Positions 1-6,749 of a DNA stretch of 6,749 nucleotides are shown here, one piece after another. The position numbers and the translations under genes are program-made. The DNA comes from Proteiniphilum sp. UBA4084 (lineage in GTDB: Bacteria; Bacteroidota; Bacteroidia; Bacteroidales; Dysgonomonadaceae): assembly GCA_002383605.1 (NCBI GenBank), contig DFYK01000018.1:1-6749 (forward strand). The letters are read 5' to 3'. Under the pieces are notes generated by a model. The model made no database searches. It was given only the letters and a program-made list of their open reading frames with translations, and was not told where the DNA came from. Numbering within the stretch: position 1 is the first letter of the stretch; each line of letters starts with the position of its first letter.

Positions 1-2103
1 CAGTACATGGTCAACGGTAAACCCGTTTTGCTGAAAGGAGTGAATCTCCATGAATTTAATCAAACAACAGGACAGGTTATCACTGAAGCCGACGTGACAC
101 GCGATATGGAACGGATGAAACAGCTCAATGTGAATGCCATCCGTCTGAGTCACTATCCGCAGCCCTCATTTTTGTATGATCTGGCAGATCAATATGGCTT
201 TTACATTGTGGATGAAGCCAATATTGAATCACATGGCATGGGTTATGATCGTGCCAAAGGAAAAAGTCTGGCCAATAACCTCGATTGGACGGAGGCTCAC
301 TTGTTCCGTACGCGTAATATGTTTGAAAGAGACAAAAATCATCCGTCTGTAGTGATATGGTCGTTGGGCAACGAAGCTGGAAACGGTTACAATTTCTATC
401 AGACCTACCTTTTTATTCGCAGTCGCGATAAGAATCGACCCATCCAATACGAGCAGGCAGGTCACGAATGGAATACCGACATTGTATGCCCGATGTACGC
501 CAAGCCACAGCACATTGAACATTATGCAAATAACTTCTCCGACAGACCACTCATTCTCTGTGAGTATGCACATGCCATGGGGAACAGCATCGGTAATTTA
601 AAAGACTACTGGGACATCATTGAAAAATACCCCAACCTGCAGGGCGGTTTCATCTGGGACTGGGTGGACCAGGGACTGGTCAATGAAAATGAAAAGGGGA
701 AATTCTGGGCCTACGGTGGCGACTACGGTCCTCAGGGGACTCCCTCCGACGGTAATTTTTTGATCAACGGTGTCGTCTTCCCCGATAGGAGTTTAAAGCC
801 CCACAGTTATGAAGTAAAGCATGTGTATCAGAATATCGGGTTTGAACCCGTTGATCTTGATAATGGGAAGATACAAATTAAGAACAAATTCTTTTTTACC
901 AACCTCTCAAAATACGATTTTAGCTATACGATCTCTGCTAACGGCAAAGTGGTCAAAACAGAAAAAATTCCATCCATAGATGTAGCTCCTCAGCAATCAA
1001 AGATAGTTAATATCGACTTAAAGGGGATTTCGAAACGCGCGGGTGTGGAATATTTCATTACGCTGTCAGCAAAAACCAAAGCAGCCGAAAGCCTGCTCCC
1101 TCAAGGATGGGAAATAGCCTCTGAACAGCTCAAGCTGCCTATCGACGCTCCTTCAGAAGCTTTTGATACAGCTAAAACAGGCAAGGTGAGCTACACCGAA
1201 GGAAACACCATTGATATCAACGGGAAAGGATTCTCACTGGTCATCGATGCACAGTCAGGAGTGATCACCTCCTATAAATCCAAAGGTAAGGAGTTGTTGT
1301 TGAATGGATTTGGACCACGTCCCGCTTTTTGGCGAGGTGCAACCGACAATGACTATGGCTGGCGTATGCCGCGTATTGCCCGTCTTTGGAAGATGGCCTC
1401 AGAACAAGTACCTGTGGCTTCCAGCGTCAAAACAAGTCAGCTGGGAGATGCGGTTCAGATTGCGGTTGTTTACCAACTTGACTCTTTACAATCGACATGG
1501 AAAACGCTTTATACGGTCATGGGGAATGGCATGATTAAGATCGACAACAATCTGGTAACCAAGGGAGAGAATGTGCCACTTATTCCAAGAGTGGGAATGA
1601 AAATGCAGCTGCCTTCGACACTTTCACAAGTGGAATATTTTGGTCGCGGACCCTGGGAGAACTACTCCGATAGAAATGCTTCCACATTTGTTGGTCGCTA
1701 TAAAACATCGGTTGCTGACATGTATGTGCCATACATTCGTCCTCAGGAGAATGGGCACCGCACCGATGTGCGCTGGCTGGCATTGAGCAGGAAAGACGGA
1801 AGCGGACTGATGGTTGTAGCCGACTCGCTGATCGAATTTAATGCTTCAAACAATCCGGTGGAAGATTTTGATGCAGGTCCAAACAAAGACAGGAATCTGC
1901 TTCATACCAACGATATTAAACCTCGCGATATGGTTGAGTTGCACATCGACTATCGCATGATGGGCGTTGCCGGTGATGACAGTTGGGGTGCAATGCCTCA
2001 TGAGCCCTATCTTGTGAGACCCTCTGCTGAAGGACATCGATACAGTTTTACGCTCATTCCTTTTGCTTCAGCCAAAGAGATGGAATCACTGATCAAGCGT
2101 TAA
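1..2103 (+). CDS. GH2 beta-galactosidase, LacZ-type, 5'-truncated by window edge
   Basis: Probable retaining exo-beta-galactosidase that releases terminal beta-galactose. The frame is open from base 1; the ATG at 7 lies inside the conserved NGKPVLLKGVNLHEF block, so it is not the start. By comparison with E. coli LacZ about 340 N-terminal residues (sugar-binding and first Ig-like domains, and any signal peptide) lie upstream. Numbering from Q1 at base 1: the TIM barrel spans about 1-275, with H17 and H51 (LacZ H357, H391), E76 and H78 (Mg site in DEANIESHGM), acid/base E125 in SLGNEAGNG, nucleophile E188 in LCEYAHAMGNS, and W219 (LacZ W568). An Ig-like linker domain covers about 277-380. The C-terminal Bgal_small_N domain covers about 405-700, with TDNDYG at 448-453, GRGPWENYSDR, and GDDSW at 658-662 (W662 matching LacZ W999). 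All catalytic residues are present, so the visible part looks intact. Galactosidase is the likely activity; exact linkage preference cannot be read. Confidence 0.93.
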   Translation, partial: QYMVNGKPVLLKGVNLHEFNQTTGQVITEADVTRDMERMKQLNVNAIRLSHYPQPSFLYDLADQYGFYIVDEANIESHGMGYDRAKGKSLANNLDWTEAHLFRTRNMFERDKNHPSVVIWSLGNEAGNGYNFYQTYLFIRSRDKNRPIQYEQAGHEWNTDIVCPMYAKPQHIEHYANNFSDRPLILCEYAHAMGNSIGNLKDYWDIIEKYPNLQGGFIWDWVDQGLVNENEKGKFWAYGGDYGPQGTPSDGNFLINGVVFPDRSLKPHSYEVKHVYQNIGFEPVDLDNGKIQIKNKFFFTNLSKYDFSYTISANGKVVKTEKIPSIDVAPQQSKIVNIDLKGISKRAGVEYFITLSAKTKAAESLLPQGWEIASEQLKLPIDAPSEAFDTAKTGKVSYTEGNTIDINGKGFSLVIDAQSGVITSYKSKGKELLLNGFGPRPAFWRGATDNDYGWRMPRIARLWKMASEQVPVASSVKTSQLGDAVQIAVVYQLDSLQSTWKTLYTVMGNGMIKIDNNLVTKGENVPLIPRVGMKMQLPSTLSQVEYFGRGPWENYSDRNASTFVGRYKTSVADMYVPYIRPQENGHRTDVRWLALSRKDGSGLMVVADSLIEFNASNNPVEDFDAGPNKDRNLLHTNDIKPRDMVELHIDYRMMGVAGDDSWGAMPHEPYLVRPSAEGHRYSFTLIPFASAKEMESLIKR

Positions 2104-2139
2104 TGGGATGAATCTGTAAAACTGGATAAACGTCATAAC

Positions 2140-2173
2140 GATTCACCATCAACAAACATGATGATGGTGAATC
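2140..2173. repeat. Perfect 12-bp inverted repeat (hairpin) between GH2 and GH31 genes
   Basis: GATTCACCATCA (2140-2151) is exactly complementary to TGATGGTGAATC (2162-2173), with a 10-nt loop. It lies 36 bp after the GH2 stop and 29 bp before the GH31 start. The stem is only moderately GC-rich, and what follows (AATTATTGTAC) is A/T-rich but not a run of T. It is therefore not a textbook intrinsic terminator. It could be a leaky terminator, an mRNA-stabilising 3' stem or a processing site between operon genes. The repeat is seen directly; its role is inference. Confidence 0.8.
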
Positions 2174-2175
2174 AA

Positions 2176-2189
2176 TTATTGTACAATAA
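2176..2189. repeat. 14-bp perfect palindrome upstream of GH31
   Basis: TTATTGTACAATAA is its own reverse complement, starting 2 bp after the preceding hairpin and ending 13 bp before the GH31 ATG. A symmetric A/T-rich site in this position could bind a dimeric regulator, or could fold with the transcript near the start codon. No recognisable Bacteroidota -7/-33 promoter accompanies it, so regulatory function is only a possibility. Confidence 0.4.
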
Positions 2190-2202
2190 ATAGCTTTAAA
2201 TA

Positions 2203-4683
2203 ATGAAAAAAATTGTAGCTGCACTTTCTATATTGATGTTGATTTCTATACATGGCTTTTCTCAGTCCTACGAAAAAACTGAACTGGGAATAAGTGCACA
2301 GGTTAATTCGATGGATATAGATATTCAGTTCTATGGACCTTCCATTGTACGGGTGGTAAAGTCTCCCATGGGAAACAGCTTTGAGAAAGTGAGCCTTTCC
2401 GTTGTTAAAACGCCGGAGAATGCAACTTTTACACTAAAGGAATCGGTAGAAACAGTTCAGTTAAAGAGCAAAAGTATCAATGTGGACCTGAACCTCAATA
2501 GCGGCAAAGTGACATTTCACAACTCCAGGGGGCAGGAACTACTCGCAGAAAAAGAAGCTGGTTCTGCATTCACTGTTGGAGATGATGCCGGCGTAAAAAC
2601 TTACCATGTAAAGCAGTCTTTTCTGCTTGATCGGGATGAGCCCATCTATGGTCTCGGCATTCTACAGAATGGAAAAATGTCACAACGCAACCAGGAAGTA
2701 GAGATGGTTCAGAACAATACATGGGATTTTGTAACTTTTTTTCAGTCAGTGAAGGGCTATGGTTTGTTCTGGGACAATTACTCACCCACAACATTTAAAG
2801 ACCAGCCGGATGAAACATCATTCGGCTCCGAAGTGGGTGATTGCATCGATTACTATTTTATGTATGGTGGTGATGCCGACGGTGTAATAGCTGAGATGCG
2901 TGACCTTACCGGACAGGTACCTATGTTCCCGTTATGGAGCTACGGATTCTGGCAGAGTAAGGAACGTTATAAGAGTCAGCATGAAACCGTTGGTGTCGTG
3001 AGAAAGTATCGTGAACTGGGAGTTCCCTTAGACGGAATTATTCAGGACTGGCAGTATTGGGGCAATAACTACCTCTGGAACGCGATGGAATTTTTGAACG
3101 AAGAGTTTCCAAACCCACAGGCTATGGTAAATGATATACACGAGATGAATGCACATATGATCATTTCCATCTGGTCTTCGTTTGGTCCTGCCACTAAGCA
3201 GTACCGACAACTGGATAAAATTGGAGCGCTATACAATTTCAGCACATGGCCTGAGTCAGGTCTTACCAGTTGGCCTCCCAACATGGATTATCCTTCAGGG
3301 GTACGCGTGTATGATGCCTTCAACCCTAAAGCAAGGGATATATACTGGAATCATCTCAACAATGGTTTATTTAAGCTGGGCATCGACGGATGGTGGATGG
3401 ACTCCACAGAACCGGACCATTTAAGTTTCAAGCCGGAGGATATGGATACACCTACCGCCATGGGCTCCTTCAGAAAGGTAAGGAATGCCTATCCTCTGGT
3501 AACAGTTGGAGGTGTCTACGATAATCAGCGGGCACTCACCTCCGACAAGAGAGTGTTTATCCTCACACGATCGGGCTTTGCCGGTCAGCAGCGATATGGC
3601 GCCAATGTATGGTCGGGTGATGTCTTTTCATCATGGGAGAACTTCCGTAATCAGATACCTGCAGGACTCAACTTCTCCATGTGCGGTATTCCACACTGGA
3701 ATAGTGATATCGGCGGTTTTTTTGCGGGGGACTATAACAAATCATGGAACGATGGATCGGCTGCACGAAATCCCATGTTTCAGGAGCTCTATGTACGTTG
3801 GCTCCAGTTTGGAGCCTTCAATCCAATGATGCGCTCACACGGAACCGATCTCTCAAGAGAAATTTATCATTTTGGTGCAAAGGGAGAACCGGTCTATGAT
3901 GCCATTGAGCGTACCATTCATCTGCGTTATTCACTTTTGCCCTATATCTACTCAGCTGCGTGGGATGTGACCAATGGACAGTCCAGTTTTATGCGACCTC
4001 TTGTGATGGACTTTGCACAAGATGAAAAAGTTTGGGATATAAAGCACCAGTTCATGTTTGGTAAATCTATTCTGGTTGCACCGGTAGTGGAAGCACAGTA
4101 TACCCCGGAAAAGATAGTGGATGCCAGCGTAGAAGAAGGATGGACACGAACAAATGGTGAAGGTGTAGTGGAGAATGGATCACAAGTAGATTTTACGGTT
4201 AAAAAGACCTCTACGGTCTATCTTCCGGCAGGTTCGGGATGGTACGATTTCTGGACCAACGAAACATTTGATGGTGGAAACAAAATCTCAAAGGAAACAA
4301 GTATCGATATAATCCCCTTATTCATCAAAGAAGGCTCTATTCTTCCTATCGGACCCAAGGTTCAGTATGCCACCGAGAAAAACTGGGACAATCTGGAATT
4401 GAGGATTTATGAAGGTGCTGACGGAGAATTCACACTTTATGAAGATGAAAACGACAACTATAATTACGAAAAAGGGCTTTACTCAACCATCATATTTGTA
4501 TGGAATGATGCGAGGAAAACCCTCACAATCAAGAGTCGCAATGGTTCGTTCCCGGGTATGCTCGCACAAAGGAAGTTTCATATAGTACGTGTCGGGAAAA
4601 ACAAGGCGAACGGAATGGAAAAGGTTGAGAAGTTTGACAGGATTGTCAATTACACAGGAAAGAAAATCGTTCTGAAGTTTTAG
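2203..4683 (+). CDS. Secreted GH31 glycosidase, probable alpha-xylosidase
   Basis: Retaining alpha-glycosidase of 826 residues. Residues 1-20 are a type I signal peptide (MKK, hydrophobic core, GFS before Q21), so it is exported and soluble; this also supports the start. A beta-sandwich N-terminal domain spans about 21-238. The catalytic barrel spans about 240-595, entered at MFPLWSYGFWQSKERY. Its landmarks are GIIQDWQYWG, nucleophile D400 in DGWWMDSTEPD, R456 in LTRSGFAG, acid/base D473 in WSGD, W499 and D502 in HWNSDIGG, and H546 in MRSHG. C-terminal beta domains follow from about 598, including a DUF5110-like region at about 730-795. The QDWQYW and WWMD-TEPD blocks resemble Bacteroides xyloglucan alpha-xylosidases such as BoGH31A, but length and sequence leave no room for the PA14 insert known there. 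Alpha-glucosidase or alpha-galactosidase activity remains possible. The neighbouring galactosidase and fucosidase genes favour xyloglucan side chains. No Shine-Dalgarno sequence is seen; the upstream context is A/T-rich (TTTAAATAATG). Confidence 0.92.
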   Translation: MKKIVAALSILMLISIHGFSQSYEKTELGISAQVNSMDIDIQFYGPSIVRVVKSPMGNSFEKVSLSVVKTPENATFTLKESVETVQLKSKSINVDLNLNSGKVTFHNSRGQELLAEKEAGSAFTVGDDAGVKTYHVKQSFLLDRDEPIYGLGILQNGKMSQRNQEVEMVQNNTWDFVTFFQSVKGYGLFWDNYSPTTFKDQPDETSFGSEVGDCIDYYFMYGGDADGVIAEMRDLTGQVPMFPLWSYGFWQSKERYKSQHETVGVVRKYRELGVPLDGIIQDWQYWGNNYLWNAMEFLNEEFPNPQAMVNDIHEMNAHMIISIWSSFGPATKQYRQLDKIGALYNFSTWPESGLTSWPPNMDYPSGVRVYDAFNPKARDIYWNHLNNGLFKLGIDGWWMDSTEPDHLSFKPEDMDTPTAMGSFRKVRNAYPLVTVGGVYDNQRALTSDKRVFILTRSGFAGQQRYGANVWSGDVFSSWENFRNQIPAGLNFSMCGIPHWNSDIGGFFAGDYNKSWNDGSAARNPMFQELYVRWLQFGAFNPMMRSHGTDLSREIYHFGAKGEPVYDAIERTIHLRYSLLPYIYSAAWDVTNGQSSFMRPLVMDFAQDEKVWDIKHQFMFGKSILVAPVVEAQYTPEKIVDASVEEGWTRTNGEGVVENGSQVDFTVKKTSTVYLPAGSGWYDFWTNETFDGGNKISKETSIDIIPLFIKEGSILPIGPKVQYATEKNWDNLELRIYEGADGEFTLYEDENDNYNYEKGLYSTIIFVWNDARKTLTIKSRNGSFPGMLAQRKFHIVRVGKNKANGMEKVEKFDRIVNYTGKKIVLKF

Positions 4684-4693
4684 CGGCCTCACC

Positions 4694-4724
4694 CATCGAT
4701 CGCATGCAGGGGTCTTGCTCGATG
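4694..4724. repeat. Weak imperfect stem between GH31 and GH29 genes
   Basis: CATCGA (4694-4699) pairs with TCGATG (4719-4724), and inside it GCA (4702-4704) with TGC (4716-4718) after a 2-nt bulge. The stem starts 11 bp after the GH31 stop. A second CATCGA at 4743-4748 could pair with the same 4719-4724 arm, giving a mutually exclusive alternative. There is no T-tract, so I do not call a terminator. The rest of this 82-bp gap shows no promoter or gene that I recognise. Confidence 0.3.
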
Positions 4725-4765
4725 AAATTGCGTGATAGGTACCATCGAATGAAAACAATTTATAG

Positions 4766-6397
4766 ATGAAAAAGATGAAATTCAATTTAATGATCATGCT
4801 GTGGTCAGGAATAATCCTGACTTCGTGTGCGCCAAAGCATGAGCGTATGATGGAAGGGATCTATGAACCTACGTGGGAATCATTGGCCCAGTATGGAGAA
4901 GCACCCGAATGGTTCCGGGATGTCAAGTTTGGCATCTGGTCCCATTGGGGGCCACAATGTCAACCCGGACAAGGAGATTGGTACGCCCGGGAAATGTACA
5001 TGGAGGGGAGTCGTATCAACCGATGGCATGTGGAACATTATGGTCATCCGTCGGAATTTGGGTTCAAGGATGTAATCAATCTCTGGAAGGCCGACAAATG
5101 GGATCCCGAAGAATTGATGGAGTTGTACCACCGCGCGGGAGCACGTTACTTCTTCTCCCTGGGCAATCATCACGACAACTTTGACAACTGGAACAGCCGG
5201 CATCACAAGTGGAATGCCATGAACATGGGACCTGAAAAAGACATTGTCGGTGGCTGGGAAAAAGTAGCACGTAAATATGGGATGTATTTTGGCGTGAGCA
5301 TTCATTCGGCACATGCTTGGAGCTGGTATGAGCCCGCCCAGCGCGCCGACAGGGAAGGTCCTTTATCCGGTGTGCCTTACGACGGGAAAATGACAAAAGA
5401 AGATGGCCTGGGAAAATGGTGGAATGGCTATGACCCGCAGGAGTTGTATGCGCAAGACCACCCGTTGAGTGAAAAGAGCCATGATAACGGCGCGATTCAT
5501 GGACAGTGGGCTTGGGGGAATGGGGCTTTTCCTCCCTCGTCAGCATATAGCCAGATTTTTTTTGATCGGACGGTAGATATGATCAACCAGTATCATCCCG
5601 ACCTGGTTTATTACGATGATACCGCGATGCCTTTGTGGCCCGTGAGTGATGCCGGTTTGCGTACCGTAGCTCACTTTTATAATAAAAGCGTGAGCGAGAA
5701 CAAAGGCAAAAACGAAGCGGTTGTATTTGCTAAGATTTTGTCCTATGAACAAAAAAACGCATTGGTCTGGGATGTGGAGAAAGGGGTTCCCGACCAGATA
5801 CAGGAGAAGCCCTGGCAGACTTGTACTTGCCTTGGATCGTGGCATTACAACCAGTCCATATACGACAATGACCAATACAAATCGGCTAAAACAGTCGTCC
5901 ACATGTTGATTGACATCATCAGCAAAAACGGCAATCTGTTGCTGAGTGTCCCACAGAGAGGGGATGGAACGATAGACGACAAAGAACGGAAGATACTGGA
6001 AGATATTGCGGCATGGATAGCGGTAAACAGCGAAGGTGTGTACGGCACACGTCCCTGGAAGATTTTTGGTGAAGGGCCCGTGGCGGAAGCAAGCAATCCA
6101 CTGCAGGCTCAGGGATTTAACGAGGGGAAACATGCTCCTTATACTTCGGCGGATATCCGTTTTGTGGTGAAGGGCGACAACCTCTTTGCCCATGTACTGG
6201 CGCATCCGGAAGAAAACAAGGTGCTTATCCGCTCCCTTTCGGAAGGAAATCCGTTAATGGAGAAAGAGATCAGGTCGGTGTCACTGGTTGGAAGTGATAA
6301 AGTGCTTCAATTTAAAAGAAACAGAGAGGGACTCCTGATTGAACTGCCTGAAGAGGAGATGCCAAATGAAATATCCCTGTTGTTGAAAATATCATGA
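4766..6397 (+). CDS. GH29 alpha-L-fucosidase, lipoprotein
   Basis: Predicted retaining exo-alpha-L-fucosidase, 543 residues, releasing terminal fucose. The N-terminus is a lipoprotein signal: basic MKKMK, hydrophobic stretch, lipobox LTSC with C21 as the lipidated residue. The next residues (APKHER) are not the acidic stretch typical of Bacteroidota surface export, so a periplasm-facing anchor is likelier. The GH29 barrel spans about 45-425, with FGIWSHWGPQ (H60, W61), GDWYAREMY, GNHHDNFDNWNS (H135, H136), WNAMNMGP, and PDLVYYDD, where D284 is the likely nucleophile by alignment with the usual W-x-D position. TCTCLGSWHYNQ and the SKNGNLLLSVPQRGDGTID signature follow. A C-terminal beta domain covers about 460-543. 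The general acid is uncertain: E338 in WDVEKG is a candidate, while Q351 in PWQTC sits where many relatives have Glu. The start at 4766 is preferred over Met at 4778 because it supplies the longer basic n-region. The stop overlaps the next start, indicating co-transcription. Confidence 0.9.
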   Translation: MKKMKFNLMIMLWSGIILTSCAPKHERMMEGIYEPTWESLAQYGEAPEWFRDVKFGIWSHWGPQCQPGQGDWYAREMYMEGSRINRWHVEHYGHPSEFGFKDVINLWKADKWDPEELMELYHRAGARYFFSLGNHHDNFDNWNSRHHKWNAMNMGPEKDIVGGWEKVARKYGMYFGVSIHSAHAWSWYEPAQRADREGPLSGVPYDGKMTKEDGLGKWWNGYDPQELYAQDHPLSEKSHDNGAIHGQWAWGNGAFPPSSAYSQIFFDRTVDMINQYHPDLVYYDDTAMPLWPVSDAGLRTVAHFYNKSVSENKGKNEAVVFAKILSYEQKNALVWDVEKGVPDQIQEKPWQTCTCLGSWHYNQSIYDNDQYKSAKTVVHMLIDIISKNGNLLLSVPQRGDGTIDDKERKILEDIAAWIAVNSEGVYGTRPWKIFGEGPVAEASNPLQAQGFNEGKHAPYTSADIRFVVKGDNLFAHVLAHPEENKVLIRSLSEGNPLMEKEIRSVSLVGSDKVLQFKRNREGLLIELPEEEMPNEISLLLKIS

Positions 6398-6749
6398 CAT
6401 CCCATACTTTTATTCAAATAACATCGCGATCGCTTCTTATGGTCGTTGCAGCCGGATTGATTGGATCCTGTTCAACATCCGCAAAAAAAGTATCACCAGA
6501 TCGTGAAAAAATCTCTCTCAGTGACAATTGGGCTTTTTACCGTTACGATATTGCAGAAAAAGCTGACTCATTGATCTATGACATCCGCCCGGAAATAGTA
6601 CAAGCAGGGGAGTATCTGGTGGCTGATGCCAGACCGACGGAAGCAGTGGAAACAACTGCATCGGCAGCGGTATTGAAGCCATGGATCCTGCCCACCGCAA
6701 ATCCTTTTATCAAAGATTCCGAAAAGCATCATATCCGTCCGGCAGGTGA
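6394..6749 (+). CDS. Lipoprotein, N-terminus of probable second GH2 glycosidase (3'-truncated)
   Basis: An open frame of 118 codons plus two bases runs to the right edge. It begins at an ATG whose last bases form the preceding fucosidase stop (ATGA, 4-bp overlap), a sign of translational coupling. Residues 1-26 are a lipoprotein signal: R12, hydrophobic LLMVVAAGLIG, then IGSC with C26 as the lipidated residue. Met16 is a worse start because it removes the positive charge. The mature part carries ISLSDNWAFYRYD, LIYDIRP, VADARPTEAVE, VLKPWILPTANPFIKD and HHIRPAG. I recognise this pattern from the N-termini of secreted Bacteroidota GH2 enzymes annotated as beta-galactosidases, just before the GH2 sugar-binding domain. 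No catalytic residue is inside the window, so family assignment rests on this N-terminal resemblance and context; beta-glucuronidase or another GH2 activity is possible. It differs from the GH2 at the left edge and is not a copy of its visible part. Confidence 0.75.
   Translation, partial: MTSHTFIQITSRSLLMVVAAGLIGSCSTSAKKVSPDREKISLSDNWAFYRYDIAEKADSLIYDIRPEIVQAGEYLVADARPTEAVETTASAAVLKPWILPTANPFIKDSEKHHIRPAG

Noticed and set aside
7..9. ATG at base 7 as the start of the first gene
   Set aside because: The frame is open upstream to base 1, and the codon falls in the middle of the conserved GH2 sequence preceding the barrel; the true start lies outside the window.
2140..2189. Classical rho-independent terminator after the GH2 gene
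   Set aside because: The stem is perfect but only moderately GC-rich, and no T-run follows it; kept as an inverted repeat instead.
2191..2198. TAGCTTTA as a Bacteroidota -7 promoter element (TAnnTTTG)
   Set aside because: It misses the final G, has no -33 TTTG at suitable spacing, and lies only 4 bp from the GH31 ATG, which would leave essentially no leader.
4880..5546. Overlapping minus-strand frames of 144 and 156 codons
   Set aside because: Both are antisense to the conserved GH29 barrel and have low-complexity-like, family-free translations.
5540..6205. 221-codon open frame on the minus strand
   Set aside because: It lies wholly antisense to the well-supported GH29 gene, its translation has no recognisable domain pattern, and it is explained by codon composition of the real gene.
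1..6749. CRISPR array, tRNA/rRNA genes, insertion sequences or attachment sites
   Set aside because: No spaced direct repeats, tRNA-like cloverleaf, transposase frame or terminal repeats were seen; nearly all of the window is explained by four hydrolase genes.

Overview
The window looks like part of a polysaccharide-utilisation type locus from a Bacteroidota genome, probably order Bacteroidales; I cannot name the genus. The evidence is moderate GC, starts in A/T-rich contexts without Shine-Dalgarno sequences, a type I signal peptide ending in Ser before Gln, lipoprotein signals on hydrolases, and four glycoside hydrolase genes in a row on the + strand. No SusC/SusD pair, regulator, sulfatase, transposase or RNA gene is visible, so this is the enzyme arm of a larger cluster.

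Layout: (1) 1-2103, a LacZ-type GH2 beta-galactosidase missing its N-terminus at the left edge; (2) 2104-2202, a 99-bp gap with a perfect 12-bp hairpin and an adjacent 14-bp palindrome; (3) 2203-4683, a complete secreted GH31 enzyme resembling Bacteroides alpha-xylosidases; (4) 4684-4765, an 82-bp gap with a weak imperfect stem; (5) 4766-6397, a complete GH29 alpha-L-fucosidase lipoprotein; (6) 6394-6749, the first 118 codons of a lipoprotein whose mature N-terminus resembles secreted Bacteroidota GH2 enzymes. It overlaps the fucosidase stop by 4 bp and runs off the right edge.

Together the genes give alpha-L-fucosidase, beta-galactosidase and probable alpha-xylosidase activities. These are the three exo-activities needed to strip the Fuc-Gal-Xyl side chain of plant fucogalactoxyloglucan in order, so that substrate is my leading inference. 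Other fucosylated, galactosylated glycans cannot be excluded, because no backbone-cleaving endo-enzyme or transporter is in view. All three proteins with visible N-termini are exported, and the two lipoproteins lack an obvious acidic surface-export signal, so a periplasmic site of action is more likely. I see no clear sign of an undescribed system; the points worth a second look are the divergent GH29 motifs and the 2140-2189 inverted repeats.
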